64,000 nt of DNA, from the NCBI RefSeq assembly GCF_013184745.1, contig NZ_JAATVU010000012.1, positions 62,001 through 126,000 on the forward strand, in the 5' to 3' direction. Of the stretch, positions 42,709-51,019 are shown piece by piece. Positions within the stretch are counted from its first letter, which is position 1; each line of letters begins with the position of its first letter. Source of the DNA: Mangrovicoccus sp. HB161399 (GTDB lineage Bacteria; Pseudomonadota; Alphaproteobacteria; Rhodobacterales; Rhodobacteraceae). The notes beneath the pieces are model-generated. The model searched no databases and had not been told where the DNA came from. It saw only the letters and a program-made list of their open reading frames with translations. The translations under genes were made by a program, and so were the position numbers.

Positions 42709-43911
42709 TCACTTGAGGAAGGTCATCCCGGCATTGGCGATGTTCTCGGGGTAGAGGATCTTGATCTCCCCGCCCTGCACCTGGATGATCGGCATCTCGC
42801 GGCCCTGGTTCATGCCGTTGCCGCCGAACTTGATCGGGCCGTAGAAGGTCTCCATGTCGGTCGCCGCCAGCGCGTCGCGCATCGCGACGGGCTCGATCGT
42901 GCCCGCGCGGGACGCAGCATCCGCCACCACGTCGAGCGCGGCGGCGCAGGAGCCGTGGACATAGTCGGGATCCTCGCCGCCCGAGGCCTCCAGGAAGTCC
43001 TGGTAGAAGGCGTCGGTCGACGGCCAGGCGCCGGCAACGTCGGTATAGCCGGTCGCATGGTGCCACCAGGTGGAGCTGGTCACGCCGTCTGCCAGCTCGC
43101 CCAGGCCGTCGGTGAACTCCTTGTAGGCCGGGCCGGTCACCATGGTGATGATCGGCGCCTCGATGCCAAGGTCCTGCATCTGCTTGCGGCCGAGGATCAG
43201 GTCCTGGGTATAGCCGGTCATGTAGATCCAGTCGGGCTCCAGCGACTTGATGGTCGACAGCGCCGCGGAATGGTCGATGGCGCCGACCGGATAGAGCTCG
43301 TCATAGACGACCTCGAGACCGGCGGCCTTGGCCGAGTCGGAGGTGGCCGTCGCCATGGATTTCGGGAAGACGTCGTCGCGGCCATAGATCGCCACGGTGC
43401 CGAGATCGGGCATCTTGGCCTTGAATTCGGCGACCATCGCCTCGGTCATGCCGGTATTCGGCGCCAGCGTGCCGAAGAGGAACTTGAAGCCCTGGTCATA
43501 GACCGAGGTCGAGGAGGCCACGCAGGCGACCAGCGGGATCTGGTAGCGCTCGGCCACCGCGGCGACGATCTTGGTGTGACCCGAACCGAAGGGCGCCATC
43601 AGCACGTCGACCTCGTCGTCGTTGATCAGCTTCTCGGCCAGCTGGCCGGCGCGCTGGCCGTCGGTCTGGTAGTCGTATTCGACGATTTCGACCTTCATCT
43701 TGGTGCCGCCGACATCGATTCCGCCCGCCGCGTTCACCTTGTCGGTCCACATCTTCCAGACCAGTTCCTGCTTGTGGCCCTCGTCGGCGAGACCGCCGGT
43801 CAGCGCCAGCGGCGCGCCGATCTTCAGCACGTCCTCGGCGCTTGCGGCCGTGCCGAGCGCCAGCGCGGCCAGGGCCGCCGAGATTGCCTGGATGCGTTTG
43901 GTCGGGGTCAT
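42709..43911 (-). CDS. Branched-chain-type ABC transporter substrate-binding protein (second system)
   Basis: A 400-residue Peripla_BP_6 protein with a Sec signal peptide (MTPTKRIQAISAALAALALG, cleavage near TAASA) followed by EDVLKIGAPLALTGGLADEG. Later segments PLVACVASSTSVYDQG and GTVAIYGRDDVFPKS are typical for the family. It captures the ligand for the second liv-type importer. It is the first gene of that operon, and its upstream region carries site C of the shared motif. Compared with the binding protein at 3786-4982 it is clearly different in sequence, so the two systems probably take different compounds. Confidence 0.92.
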   Translation of the reverse strand: MTPTKRIQAISAALAALALGTAASAEDVLKIGAPLALTGGLADEGHKQELVWKMWTDKVNAAGGIDVGGTKMKVEIVEYDYQTDGQRAGQLAEKLINDDEVDVLMAPFGSGHTKIVAAVAERYQIPLVACVASSTSVYDQGFKFLFGTLAPNTGMTEAMVAEFKAKMPDLGTVAIYGRDDVFPKSMATATSDSAKAAGLEVVYDELYPVGAIDHSAALSTIKSLEPDWIYMTGYTQDLILGRKQMQDLGIEAPIITMVTGPAYKEFTDGLGELADGVTSSTWWHHATGYTDVAGAWPSTDAFYQDFLEASGGEDPDYVHGSCAAALDVVADAASRAGTIEPVAMRDALAATDMETFYGPIKFGGNGMNQGREMPIIQVQGGEIKILYPENIANAGMTFLK

Positions 43912-43984
43912 CTTCGCGTCTCCTCGTTGGCTGCGCCGGTGCCGGATGTCTCTCCGCGTCCGGCGGCGGTATCCGCGCCTCCGA

Positions 43985-44001
43985 CCATATCGTCAGTATA
44001 C
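43985..44001. promoter_or_regulatory. Putative shared operator, site C
   Basis: Plus-strand GTCAGTATAC at 43992-44001, reading on the minus strand GTATACTGACGATATGG. This lines up with GTAGACTGACTAATCTG of site A and GTAGACTGATAATCAGT of site B. It lies about 75-90 bp upstream of the second liv binding-protein gene, a usual promoter position. Confidence 0.45.
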
Positions 44002-44139
44002 GGCGCATTAACGAAACATTTCTCGCAGATGCAAAATTCACGGCCCCGTGAGCAATCTTTCAGCGGCAGGGCACACGGCTGGTCAATTCGTCAGCATGCC
44101 GCGAAAAGACGTCCGCAAGGGACAGGCGCGGCAGGGGAA

Positions 44140-44169
44140 GGCCGCCGCCCGGTTTCCCGGACGGCGGCC
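44140..44169 (-). terminator. Terminator-like hairpin after the aldehyde dehydrogenase gene
   Basis: A 13-base stem (GGCCGCCG..CCGG / CCGG..CGGCGGCC with one mismatch) closes a loop that reads GAAA on the minus strand, 23 bp after the aldehyde dehydrogenase stop. It probably ends the seven-gene ABC/amidase operon. Confidence 0.65.
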
Positions 44170-44192
44170 TGGCTGCACTGAATGCACGGCAA

Positions 44193-45668
44193 TCAGAAGG
44201 AGAATTCGCGCTTGCCCATCTGGATGGTGACCCATTTCACCTCGGTCAGCTCTTCCATCGAATAGCGCCCGCCCTCGCGGCCGAAGCCGGAATTCTTGGT
44301 GCCGCCGAAGGGCACATGCGGCTCGTCGGAGATGGTGCAGTCGTTGATATGGACCATCCCCGCCTCCATCCGCATCGAGAAATCCATCGCCTTCTGCATG
44401 TCGTTGGTGATCACTGCCGCCGACAGCCCGTAGGTGGTGTCATTGGCGATCCGCAGCGCGTCCTCGCTGTCCTCGGCGACGATCAGCGAGACGACGGGAC
44501 CGAAGGTTTCCTCGTGATAGATCCGCATTTCGGGGGTGACGCCATCCAGAACGGTCGGCTGGTAGGTGCGCCCGTCATGGGTGGCGCCGGTCAGGATGGT
44601 GGCGCCCTTTTCCGTCGCGTCCGAGATATGGCCGTCGATGAACTCGCACTGCCTTGCGCGGATCAGCGGGCCGATGACGGTCTCCGGATCGCGCGGATCG
44701 CCGACCTTGATGCCCTTGGTCTTGGCGACGAACTTGTCGCGGAAGGTCTCGAAGATCTCCTTCTCGACGATGACCTTCGAGTTCGCCATGCAGACCTGGC
44801 CCTGATGCAGGAAGACGCCCCAGGCGGCGGCATCGACGGCATAGTCGATATCGGCATCCTTCAGCACCACGAGCGGACTTTTCCCGCCCATCTCCAGCGT
44901 GAATTTCTTCAGGTTCTTCGCGGCTTCGACGGCGAGGTGCCGCCCGGTCCTGGTCGAGCCGGTGAAGGTGATCATCTTCACCCGCGGATCGGCCATCAGC
45001 CGGTCGCCGACCTCGGCCGGCACGCCGGGAATGACGTTGAGCAGACCGGCAGGCAGGCCTGCCTCGGCACAGAGATCGGCCATCACTGCGCCCGAGACGG
45101 GGGTTTCCTCCGAGGGTTTCAGGATGAAGCTGTTCCCCGCCGCCAGCGCATAGACGATCTTCTTCATCGACAGAAGGAAGGGCGAGTTGAAGGGCGCGAT
45201 CCCGGCAATGACGCCCAGCGGGCGGCGCACCGACATGCCGATCTGCCCCGGCATGGTCATCGGCATGGTCTCGCCCATCACATGGCGCACGTCTCCGGCG
45301 GCCGAGCGGATGCAGTCGAGCACATACTCGATTTCCCACAGCGCCTTGCCATAGACCGAGCCGCATTCCTCGATCAGCAGCGCCTGGATTTCCGGCGTGC
45401 GGTCGCGGATCACCTCGGCGATGCGGCCCAGCATGATCTCGCGGTCGGCCACCATCGTGGCCCCCCAGGCTTTTGCGGCCCGCTCGGAGGACGCGATCGC
45501 CTCGTCGATCTCGGCGGTCCCGGCCTGATAGCAGCGGGCGAAGACCTCGCCATTGGCCGGGTTGATGCAGTCAAGCAGCGCATTGCGCGACGACGCGCGC
45601 CACTGGCCGTCGATGAAGAGCTTGTAGTGCTTCAGCCCGTCGATCTCGTCATAGCTTTGCGGGTTCAT
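44193..45668 (-). CDS. NAD(P)-dependent aldehyde dehydrogenase
   Basis: A 491-residue aldehyde dehydrogenase. Catalytic residues are N161 (GIAPFNSPF), E259 (FTLEMGGKSPLV) and C293 (HQGQVCMAN); the cofactor region FTGSTRTGRHLA is intact. The pattern is closest to benzaldehyde/vanillin-type dehydrogenases, but aliphatic aldehydes cannot be excluded. The gene is 15 bp downstream of the acetamidase/formamidase gene and is last in the operon, so it likely oxidises an aldehyde made from the imported compound. The start MNPQSYDEIDGLKHY is supported by normal length. Confidence 0.93.
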   Translation of the reverse strand: MNPQSYDEIDGLKHYKLFIDGQWRASSRNALLDCINPANGEVFARCYQAGTAEIDEAIASSERAAKAWGATMVADREIMLGRIAEVIRDRTPEIQALLIEECGSVYGKALWEIEYVLDCIRSAAGDVRHVMGETMPMTMPGQIGMSVRRPLGVIAGIAPFNSPFLLSMKKIVYALAAGNSFILKPSEETPVSGAVMADLCAEAGLPAGLLNVIPGVPAEVGDRLMADPRVKMITFTGSTRTGRHLAVEAAKNLKKFTLEMGGKSPLVVLKDADIDYAVDAAAWGVFLHQGQVCMANSKVIVEKEIFETFRDKFVAKTKGIKVGDPRDPETVIGPLIRARQCEFIDGHISDATEKGATILTGATHDGRTYQPTVLDGVTPEMRIYHEETFGPVVSLIVAEDSEDALRIANDTTYGLSAAVITNDMQKAMDFSMRMEAGMVHINDCTISDEPHVPFGGTKNSGFGREGGRYSMEELTEVKWVTIQMGKREFSF

Positions 45669-45683
45669 CAGTCTTTCCTCGTG

Positions 45684-46631
45684 TCAGTCGCGGCCCAGAG
45701 CCGATTTCGGCAGGACGCAGTGAATGCCCTTGTTGCCGTCGACGAGCTGCGTGACGCGCATGTCGGCGGCGAGCGAGCAGAGCGTGTAGGCGTCGCCCCG
45801 GTGCATCTCGTGACCGTCTTCCAGCCAGTCGATCATCAGGCGCAGCGCGGTCTTCGCCGCGTCGTCGAGATCGGGGTCGAAGGCCATGGTCATCAGCCAG
45901 TCGTCGCTCTCGGCCCTGGGCAGGCCGAGCGTCATGTCCTTGCGGAGGTGGAATTCGAAGCGGCCGGTCATGCAGGTTTCGAGCGCGGTCAGGCAGACCT
46001 CGCCATCGCCCTGCACCCCGTGCCCGTCGCCCACGGAAAAGAGCGCGCCCGCGTTCCAGACCGGCAGGTAGAGCGTGACGCCGACCTTCAGCTCCTTGTT
46101 GTCCATGTTGCCGCCATGCTCGCGCGGCTCGGCGGTGCTGATCCGCCCGTAGGAGGCCGGGGGCGCCACGCCGAGAATGCCGAAGAACGGGTCCAGCGGC
46201 AGGGTCTTGCCCCAGCTGGTCTTCACCGTCTTCGCGGCGAGGTCGATTGGCATGTGGAGGAGCCGGCGTTCCGGGAAATCCTCGGGCAGCGTGCCGAGGA
46301 GCGGCTCGACCACGTTCCAGCCCCAGCTTGCGCGCAGATCGCAGGCGAGGATGCGGACCTCCAGCACGTCGCCGGGCTCGGCGCCGTTCACCCAGACCGG
46401 GCCGGTCAGGAAATGCGGGCCGCGGCCGCGCGGGCACTGGGCGTGGACCTCCGCGTGCCCCGGCAGGATCTCGTAGCCCGCGCCCTCGGGTGGCATGTCC
46501 TCGGGCTCGCCCGAGAGCGTCTCGAACGTGACGGTATCGCCGCTGTCGATGGTCAGCACGGCCGGGCGGGCGGCGTCGAAGCTGCCCCAGGCGACAGTTG
46601 CGGGAGTGGCGGGAAGGAAATGGGTCGCCAT
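45684..46631 (-). CDS. Acetamidase/formamidase family protein
   Basis: A 315-residue FmdA/AmdA-family protein. Recognisable blocks are the N-terminal TIDSGDTVTFETLSG, GPVWVNGAEPGDVLEV, then PFFGILGVAPP, PREHGGNMDNKELKVG and the GALFSVGDGHGVQGDGEV segment, all typical for metal-dependent formamidase/acetamidase. These enzymes release ammonia from short amides. It is placed 4 bp after the inner permease gene, so it is firmly part of the sugar-type ABC operon, an unusual pairing. The exact amide is unknown. Confidence 0.9.
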   Translation of the reverse strand: MATHFLPATPATVAWGSFDAARPAVLTIDSGDTVTFETLSGEPEDMPPEGAGYEILPGHAEVHAQCPRGRGPHFLTGPVWVNGAEPGDVLEVRILACDLRASWGWNVVEPLLGTLPEDFPERRLLHMPIDLAAKTVKTSWGKTLPLDPFFGILGVAPPASYGRISTAEPREHGGNMDNKELKVGVTLYLPVWNAGALFSVGDGHGVQGDGEVCLTALETCMTGRFEFHLRKDMTLGLPRAESDDWLMTMAFDPDLDDAAKTALRLMIDWLEDGHEMHRGDAYTLCSLAADMRVTQLVDGNKGIHCVLPKSALGRD

Positions 46632-46635
46632 CGGC

Positions 46636-47460
46636 TCAGCCTTTCACCGCGCCCATGGTCAGGCCGCGGACGATATGTTTCTGCAGGAAGAAGACCACCA
46701 CCATCACCGGCAGAGTGCCGACCATGCCGATGATCGCCATCTCGCCCCAGCGCACGCCCTGCGTGGTTATGAGCGAGGGAATGCCGACGGGCAGCGTCTT
46801 GACGTTCTGGCCGCCGAGCAGGAACGCATACATGAACTCGTTCCAGGCGAAGATGAAGCACAGGACAGCCGTCGCCGTGATCCCCGGCCGCAGGAGCGGC
46901 AGCAGCACCTTCACGAAGGCCTGGGCACGGGAATAGCCCTCGACCCGCGCGGCCTCTTCCAGCTCCAGCGGCAGATCGCGGCAGAAGCTCGACAGCACCC
47001 AGACATAGAAGCTGAGATTGAAGGTCAGATAGGCGATGACGAGGCCCAGATAGGTGTCGAGCAGGTCGAATTTCGCGTAGATCAGGTAGTAGGGGATCAC
47101 CAGGCAGACCGGCGGCGCCATCCGTGTGGCCAGCACGAAGAGAAAGAGGTCGTCCCTCAGCGTCATGTCCCGGTAGCGGGCGAAAGCATAGGCGGCGGGC
47201 GTGCCGATCAGCACGACAAGCGCGGTCGAGGCGCCGGAGACGATCAGCGAATTGACCAGATAGTGGTGATAGCCGTTCTCGATCATGTAGCCGAAATGCT
47301 CGAAGGTGGGGTTGAACAGCCAGACCGTCGGGCGGGCGAACATCTCGGCCTCGGATTTGAAGGCATAGCTCCACATCCAGAAGACCGGGAACAGGATCAG
47401 CGCCGCATAGGCGACGGAAAGCGTGGTGAAGATCAGGCTGTTGGCGCGGGACTTGTGCAT
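46636..47460 (-). CDS. Sugar-type (CUT1) ABC transporter permease, MalG family
   Basis: A 274-residue permease with six helices. The ATPase-contact loop is ELEEAARVEGYSRAQAFVKVLLP, the EAA motif of MalG-type proteins, and the C-terminus reads FLQKHIVRGLTMGAVKG, the classic MalG ending. It pairs with the upstream MalF-type permease. Located between the second permease and the amidase gene. Confidence 0.93.
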   Translation of the reverse strand: MHKSRANSLIFTTLSVAYAALILFPVFWMWSYAFKSEAEMFARPTVWLFNPTFEHFGYMIENGYHHYLVNSLIVSGASTALVVLIGTPAAYAFARYRDMTLRDDLFLFVLATRMAPPVCLVIPYYLIYAKFDLLDTYLGLVIAYLTFNLSFYVWVLSSFCRDLPLELEEAARVEGYSRAQAFVKVLLPLLRPGITATAVLCFIFAWNEFMYAFLLGGQNVKTLPVGIPSLITTQGVRWGEMAIIGMVGTLPVMVVVFFLQKHIVRGLTMGAVKG

Positions 47461-47470
47461 GGGGAGCCTC

Positions 47471-48403
47471 TCAGAACACGTTCAACCGCCGCTTCGCGAT
47501 CTGGTAGAACACGTTGCAGAAGACGAAGAAGATCAGCCAGATCACCACGGCCAGCGCCGAGGCGGTGCCGATCTCCCAGAAATCGAAGGTGTATTTGTAG
47601 CCCAGCACCGAAGGGCTTTCGGTGGTGATGCCGGGGCCGCCATTCGTCAGAATGTAGATCGTGTCATAGACCTTGAAGGCGTCGATGGTGCGGATCAGCC
47701 CGATCACGACCAGGAGGGGCGCCAGCATCGGCAGGGTCAGGCGGAAGAAGATCTGCACCGGGTTCGCGCCATCGACCTGCGCCGCCCAGAACGGGTTGGC
47801 GGGCAGCGCCTGCATGCCGGCGAAGAAGGTCAGCACCATGAAGGGCGTCCATTCCCAGATATCGACGAAAATGAGCCCGTAAAGCGCCAGATCCGGCGAG
47901 GCAAAGACCGAGGTGCCCGAGAGGATCCCGAAGTGTTCCAGCAGGTTGTAGCTGAAGAAGCCCCAGGAGCCGGCCAGCATGGTCTTCCACACCAGCCCGA
48001 CGATGATCGGCGCCATCATCGAGGGAATGAAGAGGAACGGGATCAGGACCGAGCGGAACCTGATCTTCTGCGACAGGACCAGCGCGCCGATCAGGCCCAG
48101 CATGAATTCGATGGGCACGGCGATGGCGACGAAAAGCCCGGCCACCGACATGGAGTTCCAGAAGCGCGCATCGGCGAGCAGCTTCTTGTAGTTGGCAAGC
48201 CCGGCAAAGGCGCCGACCTGGCCGTAGCGCGCCTCGTGCAGGCTGATCCAGCCCATGTAGAGGAACGGCACCAGCGCCACGACCGCCAGCGTCAGCATGG
48301 TCGGCGCGATCAGCGCATAGGGGTACCAGCGGCTTTCGCGGTGATGGGTCTCCCCGGCGGCCGGTCGGTCGGCAGAGGCGGGTGCTGCGGAAATTTCGGT
48401 CAT
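47471..48403 (-). CDS. Sugar-type (CUT1) ABC transporter permease, MalF/UgpA family
   Basis: A 310-residue permease with six helices and the EAA-type loop ANPFWAAQVDGANPVQIFFR. The N-terminal 25 residues are polar (MTEISAAPASADRPAAG), then a first helix starts at LIAPTMLTLAVVALV. Together with the MalG-type partner it forms the channel. It starts 10 bp upstream of that partner and is separated from the binding-protein gene by a hairpin at 48435-48453. Confidence 0.93.
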   Translation of the reverse strand: MTEISAAPASADRPAAGETHHRESRWYPYALIAPTMLTLAVVALVPFLYMGWISLHEARYGQVGAFAGLANYKKLLADARFWNSMSVAGLFVAIAVPIEFMLGLIGALVLSQKIRFRSVLIPFLFIPSMMAPIIVGLVWKTMLAGSWGFFSYNLLEHFGILSGTSVFASPDLALYGLIFVDIWEWTPFMVLTFFAGMQALPANPFWAAQVDGANPVQIFFRLTLPMLAPLLVVIGLIRTIDAFKVYDTIYILTNGGPGITTESPSVLGYKYTFDFWEIGTASALAVVIWLIFFVFCNVFYQIAKRRLNVF

Positions 48404-48434
48404 GGCTCCCTGCCCGGCATGGGATGGAAAGGGA

Positions 48435-48453
48435 CGGCGCCGCGCGGGCGCCG
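48435..48453 (-). terminator. Stem-loop between binding-protein and permease genes
   Basis: A 7-bp stem (CGGCGCC / GGCGCCG) with a 5-nt loop, extendable by three GC pairs with one bulge. It lies 17 bp after the binding-protein stop, the third case in this window of a hairpin right after an ABC binding-protein gene. Confidence 0.5.
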
Positions 48454-48469
48454 CCCAGCGTTCAGCGGA

Positions 48470-49867
48470 TCACTGCAGGATGCAGGGGTCGCAGATGGCG
48501 GTGACTTCGGCCTGAAGCTGCGCGGCAGCTTCCTCGGCGGTGAGCTGGCCGAGCCCGACCTGCTGGAACAGGCGGTTCATCACATCCGAGATCTGGAACC
48601 AGCGCGGCGCCTTCGGCGTCGCCTCGACGCCCGCGAGGCTGGCCTTCATCGCGTCATAGAGACCGTTGAGCTGGTTGCCCTCGGTCATCAGCTCCGCCCA
48701 GGAACTGTCGCGCACCGGCACGCCGACGCCGGAGGACAGCAGATCCGCCTGGGTCTTCTTCTCCGCCGCCCATTGCAGGAAGAGGTAGGTCGCCTCGGGG
48801 TTCTTCGAGTGCTTCGAGATGAAATAGCCCGAGGGCTCGCCCGCCGCGTGGTACTCGGCGCCTTCCCCGTAGACCGGGGTCGGACCGTAGACGAACTGGC
48901 CGTGCAGCGCCGAGGCCCCCTCGCGGTCGATGCCGAGCACGAAGTCGGAATAGGCGATGGACTGCGCCGCGATGCCGTTGCCCATGACGGTCGGCACGTC
49001 GATCAGCGAATATTCGGCCTGGCCGGGCGGCGAGAACTGCCAGAGGTCGCCCCAGGTCTGCAGCCCCTTGATCACCGCCGGGCTGTCGAAGGTCGGATGG
49101 CCCTCGGCGTCGAAGATGTCGCCGCCCGCATTCTTGATGAAGACCTGCCAGACCGGCACATAGGTGCCGCCACCATTCATGCCTTCCATGACGATGCCGT
49201 AGAAATCGCTGTCGAGCGTCTCGCCCGCCAGCGTCTCGCCGGCCTTGCGGGTGAAGAACTCGGCAATGTCATGGAGCTGGTCGAAGGTCGTCGCGGGAGC
49301 CAGCGGATAGCCGTATTTGGCCTCGAACGCTTTCATCTCGCCGGGATCGGCCAGCAAGTCGTTCCGCGCCCAGTAGACCATGTTGTAGTTCCAGTTCAGG
49401 AACGAATACTGGCTGTCCCCGAGGAAGGCGAGGCTGGCGAAGGCCGGATCGATCAGGTCGTCCTGCGCGAAATCCGGATCGGTCAGCGCGGCATCGTCGA
49501 GATAGGCGTCGATCGGCAGCAGCACGCCGGCATCCATCAGCAGGCCGACCTGCAGGCTGTGCGCCATCACCGCGTCATACTCGCCGCGCCCCGACAGCAT
49601 GTCCGCCTGGCCGCGGTTGATCACCTCGAAATGGTTGAGGAGCTGGTAGTTGACCTTGATGCCGGTGAGCTTCTCGAATTCCGGCACGATGTCGGCGAAC
49701 TGCTCCTGCAGCGGCGTCACCTCGTCGAGGATGCTGATCTCGGTGCCCTTGTAGGGCGCGGCGGCCTCCTCGTAGCTCCAGGCCGAGGCCTGTCCAGCGG
49801 CGGCAAGGGCAAGGGCACTCAGCCCAGCAGCAGATAGGGTCTTCCGTCGAAGCAGCATCGCAGCCAT
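48470..49867 (-). CDS. Sugar-type ABC transporter substrate-binding protein
   Basis: A 465-residue SBP_bac_1-like periplasmic protein with a Sec signal (MLLRRKTLSAAGLSALALA, cleavage near GQASA). It continues GTEISILDEVTPLQEQFADI and VPEFEKLTGIKVNYQL, the standard start of the family. It ends with two close Cys residues (ICDPCILQ) that could form a disulfide. The first ATG is taken because GGGAAA lies about 8 nt upstream; a second ATG is three codons later. It sits between the two ATPase genes and the two permease genes. The ligand may be a polyol, aminosugar or amide rather than a common sugar. Confidence 0.9.
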   Translation of the reverse strand: MAAMLLRRKTLSAAGLSALALAAAGQASAWSYEEAAAPYKGTEISILDEVTPLQEQFADIVPEFEKLTGIKVNYQLLNHFEVINRGQADMLSGRGEYDAVMAHSLQVGLLMDAGVLLPIDAYLDDAALTDPDFAQDDLIDPAFASLAFLGDSQYSFLNWNYNMVYWARNDLLADPGEMKAFEAKYGYPLAPATTFDQLHDIAEFFTRKAGETLAGETLDSDFYGIVMEGMNGGGTYVPVWQVFIKNAGGDIFDAEGHPTFDSPAVIKGLQTWGDLWQFSPPGQAEYSLIDVPTVMGNGIAAQSIAYSDFVLGIDREGASALHGQFVYGPTPVYGEGAEYHAAGEPSGYFISKHSKNPEATYLFLQWAAEKKTQADLLSSGVGVPVRDSSWAELMTEGNQLNGLYDAMKASLAGVEATPKAPRWFQISDVMNRLFQQVGLGQLTAEEAAAQLQAEVTAICDPCILQ

Positions 49868-49930
49868 GATTTGCGTTTCCCTGTTCCTGTTGGATTTATT
49901 TGTGTTTTTCAGTTTTCTTGCGGGGGCGTC

Positions 49931-51019
49931 TCACAGCGCCCTCCGGGTCGTTCCGTCAAACAGCACCAGCCCCGCGGGGTCGATGCTGACGCCGATCTCC
50001 TGGTTGGCCTCGAACCGGTCCAGCCGCGGCGTCTTCAGCCGCAGCATCGTGTCCTCCAGCATCGCGGTGATGATCGCGTGCTTGCCGAAGGGCTCCCAGG
50101 CATAGACGGTCAGCGAGGCATCCGCGCCGCCGACCCGCATCGCCGCCGGGCGCAGACCCAGCACGACGTCGCGGGCGCCGCCGGGAAGCCGCGCCGCCAA
50201 TTCGGGCGGCAGCGCCAGGTCGATGCCCTTGCCGCGGAAGCCTGCCGCGCCGCCGTCGCGGGCCTCCAGCCGGCCTTCGATCAGGTTCATCGCCGGGTCG
50301 CCGACCAGGCGCGCGACCTCGGTCGTGGCCGGGCCGAAGTAGATTTCCTCGGGCGTGGCGAACTGCACGATGCGGCCGCCGATCATCACCGCCACCCGGT
50401 CGGCGACCGACAGCGCCTCCATCGCGTCCGGAGTCGACCAGAGCGTCGGCACGGACAGCCCGGTCTGGCGGCGGCGGATCCAGCCGCGCAGCTCGTTCCG
50501 CAGCTTGGCATCGAGATGCGAGATCGGCTCGTCGAGCAGGAAGACCGAGGCGTCCTGCACCAGGCAGCGGCAGAGCGCGACCCGCTGCTTCTGCCCGCCC
50601 GACAGCGCGCCGGGCTTGCGGTCCTTCAGATGTCCGATCTGCGCGACGTCCAGCAGGGCCTGCACCTTTGCGGCCAGCTCGTCGCGGCCGAGCTTCGGCT
50701 TGCCAGGGGCGAGCAGCGGGAAGGCGACGTTCTGGGCGACGCTGAGATGCGAATAGAGCGCGTAGGATTCGAACATGTGCGCCACGCCGCGGGCCTGCAC
50801 CGGCCGGGCCGACAAGTTGCGCCCGCCGAGCAGGACTTGCCCGGCATCGGGGCGTTCGAGCCCGCTGACCATCCGGCAAGCGCTGCTTTTCCCGGTGCCC
50901 GACGGCCCGGTCAGCGCCACGATCTCGCCCGGGCGGATATCCAGGTCCAGCGGCCCGACCACCGCCTCGCCCGAGAACCGCCGCGCCAGGCCCGACAGGA
51001 TCAGTCCGTCATGGGTCAT
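49931..51019 (-). CDS. Sugar-type ABC transporter ATPase (second of a tandem pair)
   Basis: A 362-residue MalK/UgpC-like ATPase. Walker A GPSGTGKSSACRMVSG, signature LSGGQKQRVALCR, Walker B VFLLDEPISHLD, and a C-terminal TOBE/regulatory region (VVLGLRPAAMRVGG). The Walker-A Cys following Ser-Ser-Ala is unusual. It overlaps the upstream ATPase gene by 4 bp. Two different ATPases in one CUT1 operon are known from the glycerol (GlpS/GlpT) transporter of rhizobia, so a heterodimer is likely. Confidence 0.92.
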   Translation of the reverse strand: MTHDGLILSGLARRFSGEAVVGPLDLDIRPGEIVALTGPSGTGKSSACRMVSGLERPDAGQVLLGGRNLSARPVQARGVAHMFESYALYSHLSVAQNVAFPLLAPGKPKLGRDELAAKVQALLDVAQIGHLKDRKPGALSGGQKQRVALCRCLVQDASVFLLDEPISHLDAKLRNELRGWIRRRQTGLSVPTLWSTPDAMEALSVADRVAVMIGGRIVQFATPEEIYFGPATTEVARLVGDPAMNLIEGRLEARDGGAAGFRGKGIDLALPPELAARLPGGARDVVLGLRPAAMRVGGADASLTVYAWEPFGKHAIITAMLEDTMLRLKTPRLDRFEANQEIGVSIDPAGLVLFDGTTRRAL

